The translations under genes were made by a program, and so were the position numbers. DNA of 15,521 nucleotides from Bacteroidota bacterium. Its GTDB lineage: Bacteria; Bacteroidota; Bacteroidia; Bacteroidales; UBA10428. The stretch lies in assembly GCA_024640925.1 (NCBI GenBank), contig JAHEEB010000007.1, positions 1 through 15,521 on the forward strand, given 5' to 3'. Below, piece after piece: positions 14,893 to 15,521 of the stretch (position 1 is the stretch's first letter; every line of letters begins with the position of its first letter). Under the pieces are notes generated by a model, which was not told where the DNA came from, did no database searches, and saw only the letters and a list, made by a program, of their open reading frames with translations.

Positions 14893-15521
14893 TTGTAATC
14901 CCTCCAGTTTTTTGGTACTTTCCCTGCACGAACAGCTCTTTCGATGATCTTTAGGGCTCTTTTGACAACAGGCAAATCAACCATTTTCGAATCGATAACT
15001 ATAACCCCGGAGCCTTCCTGCTCTGCCTTTTCATAGGCAATCACTATCTTTTTAGCTTTCTCCGACTCCATCGCATCCGGAAGGAAATTTTCATTGATTA
15101 CAGGTACCTGTCGCGGATGTATGCACCCCATGCCCTCAAATCCAAGAGATTTGGAATCAATGACATTACGGGCCAGCGCTGCCAAATCATCAATGCCGGA
15201 AAATACAGAATCAATGGGTTGTATGCCAGCAGCTCTGGCAGCATTAACTACCATACAACGGGCAAAGAAAGATTCTTTTCCATCGGGTGTTCTCTGTGTA
15301 CCAATATCAGCGGTATAATCCTCAAGGCCAATAGCCAGGGCGACAACATTTTCGGAGGCACGGGCAATTTCAAATGCATTCATAACACCTAAAGCACTTT
15401 CAATTATGGGCATCAGGTGAATTGTGCTGTTTTTATGACCCAGAATTTCTGATATCTTCTTATCGGCTTCCAAAACATGAGAAACATGCTCACATTTAGG
15501 TATAAGAACAAGGTTAACCTG
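14889..15521 (-). CDS. citE: Citrate lyase beta subunit / HpcH-CitE family lyase (5' partial)
   Basis: The frame stays open to the right edge, so the N-terminal part is missing; 210 residues are visible. The beta subunit cleaves citryl-ACP (or a related acyl thioester) to acetyl-ACP plus oxaloacetate (or 2-oxoglutarate for homocitryl). Visible motifs are the metal-binding Glu in PIIESALG, the Asp in GLEDYTADIGTQRT, FARCMVVNAARAAG, and the loop GFEGMGCIHPRQV. All fit CitE. It ends with a TGA that overlaps the citF ATG, so the two subunits are translationally coupled. The acyl carrier protein CitD, expected upstream in a classical cluster, would lie beyond the edge if present. Without it, a CoA-thioester lyase (citramalyl- or malyl-CoA type) remains possible, but the pairing with citF favours a citrate-lyase-type complex. 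Confidence 0.92.
   Translation of the reverse strand, partial: QVNLVLIPKCEHVSHVLEADKKISEILGHKNSTIHLMPIIESALGVMNAFEIARASENVVALAIGLEDYTADIGTQRTPDGKESFFARCMVVNAARAAGIQPIDSVFSGIDDLAALARNVIDSKSLGFEGMGCIHPRQVPVINENFLPDAMESEKAKKIVIAYEKAEQEGSGVIVIDSKMVDLPVVKRALKIIERAVRAGKVPKNWRDYK
14898..14910 (-). promoter_or_regulatory. Shine-Dalgarno sequence of citF inside the end of citE
   Basis: On the - strand the sequence before the citF ATG reads CTGGAGGGATTACAA. The GGAGGG lies about 7 bases from the start and within the last codons of citE. Most other starts in this operon have no such site, so this one and the ATGA overlap together fix the citF start. Confidence 0.75.

Noticed and set aside
3665..15521. 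Operon read as alpha-aminoadipate lysine biosynthesis
   Set aside because: No homocitrate synthase and no aminoadipate reductase or LysW/LysX-type genes are seen, while an ALDH7 dehydrogenase and citrate-lyase subunits are present. Both favour the breakdown direction.
7974..15521. Upstream half read as ordinary citrate fermentation or a partial TCA cycle
   Set aside because: Not excluded, but it would not explain two unlike dehydratases, the homoisocitrate-type loop of the dehydrogenase, or the linkage to lysine genes. Kept as the main alternative.

Overview
The window looks like a chromosomal piece of an anaerobic or facultative bacterium, most likely Bacteroidota. That is inferred from the moderately AT-rich DNA, mostly absent Shine-Dalgarno sequences (citF is an exception), degenerate GTGA-type heptamer repeats between genes, and the overall flavour of the proteins. 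No rRNA, tRNA, transposase or phage gene was seen, so the taxon is not proven.

Layout. At the left edge (1-861, + strand) is the C-terminal signalling part of a methyl-accepting chemotaxis protein. A strong bidirectional hairpin terminator (934-963) separates it from a convergent phosphoketolase gene (984-3362, - strand). After an AT-rich gap of about 300 bases, every remaining gene (3665 to the right edge) lies on the - strand with short gaps or overlaps, as expected of one operon. In transcription order these are citrate lyase beta subunit (partial, right edge), citrate lyase alpha subunit (broken by an in-frame TAA), an isocitrate/homoisocitrate dehydrogenase, a small HD-domain-like protein, two different fused aconitase/isopropylmalate-isomerase-type dehydratases, an ALDH7-type alpha-aminoadipate semialdehyde dehydrogenase, lysine-ketoglutarate reductase, and saccharopine dehydrogenase.

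How they may work together. The last three genes encode lysine -> saccharopine -> alpha-aminoadipate semialdehyde -> alpha-aminoadipate. The upstream genes form the set needed to run the first half of the fungal/Thermus alpha-aminoadipate lysine biosynthesis backwards: 2-oxoadipate + CO2 -> homoisocitrate -> homoaconitate -> homocitrate -> acetate + 2-oxoglutarate, with a citrate-lyase-like enzyme replacing homocitrate synthase. The dehydrogenase carries a substrate loop (YSSPIV..R) that I remember from fungal homoisocitrate dehydrogenases, which supports this over plain citrate metabolism. The balance closes as lysine + 2-oxoglutarate + CO2 + H2O -> 2 glutamate + acetate, with no net redox change. 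I propose this as a possibly undescribed lysine fermentation route. The aminoadipate aminotransferase and the lyase acyl carrier protein are not visible and would have to lie outside the window.

Other points of interest are a 12-copy perfect heptamer array just upstream of the ALDH7 gene that can pair with a nearby inverted copy, a nonsense codon at a probable Glu position in citF with an intact frame after it, and an HD-like protein that has lost the His of its HD pair.
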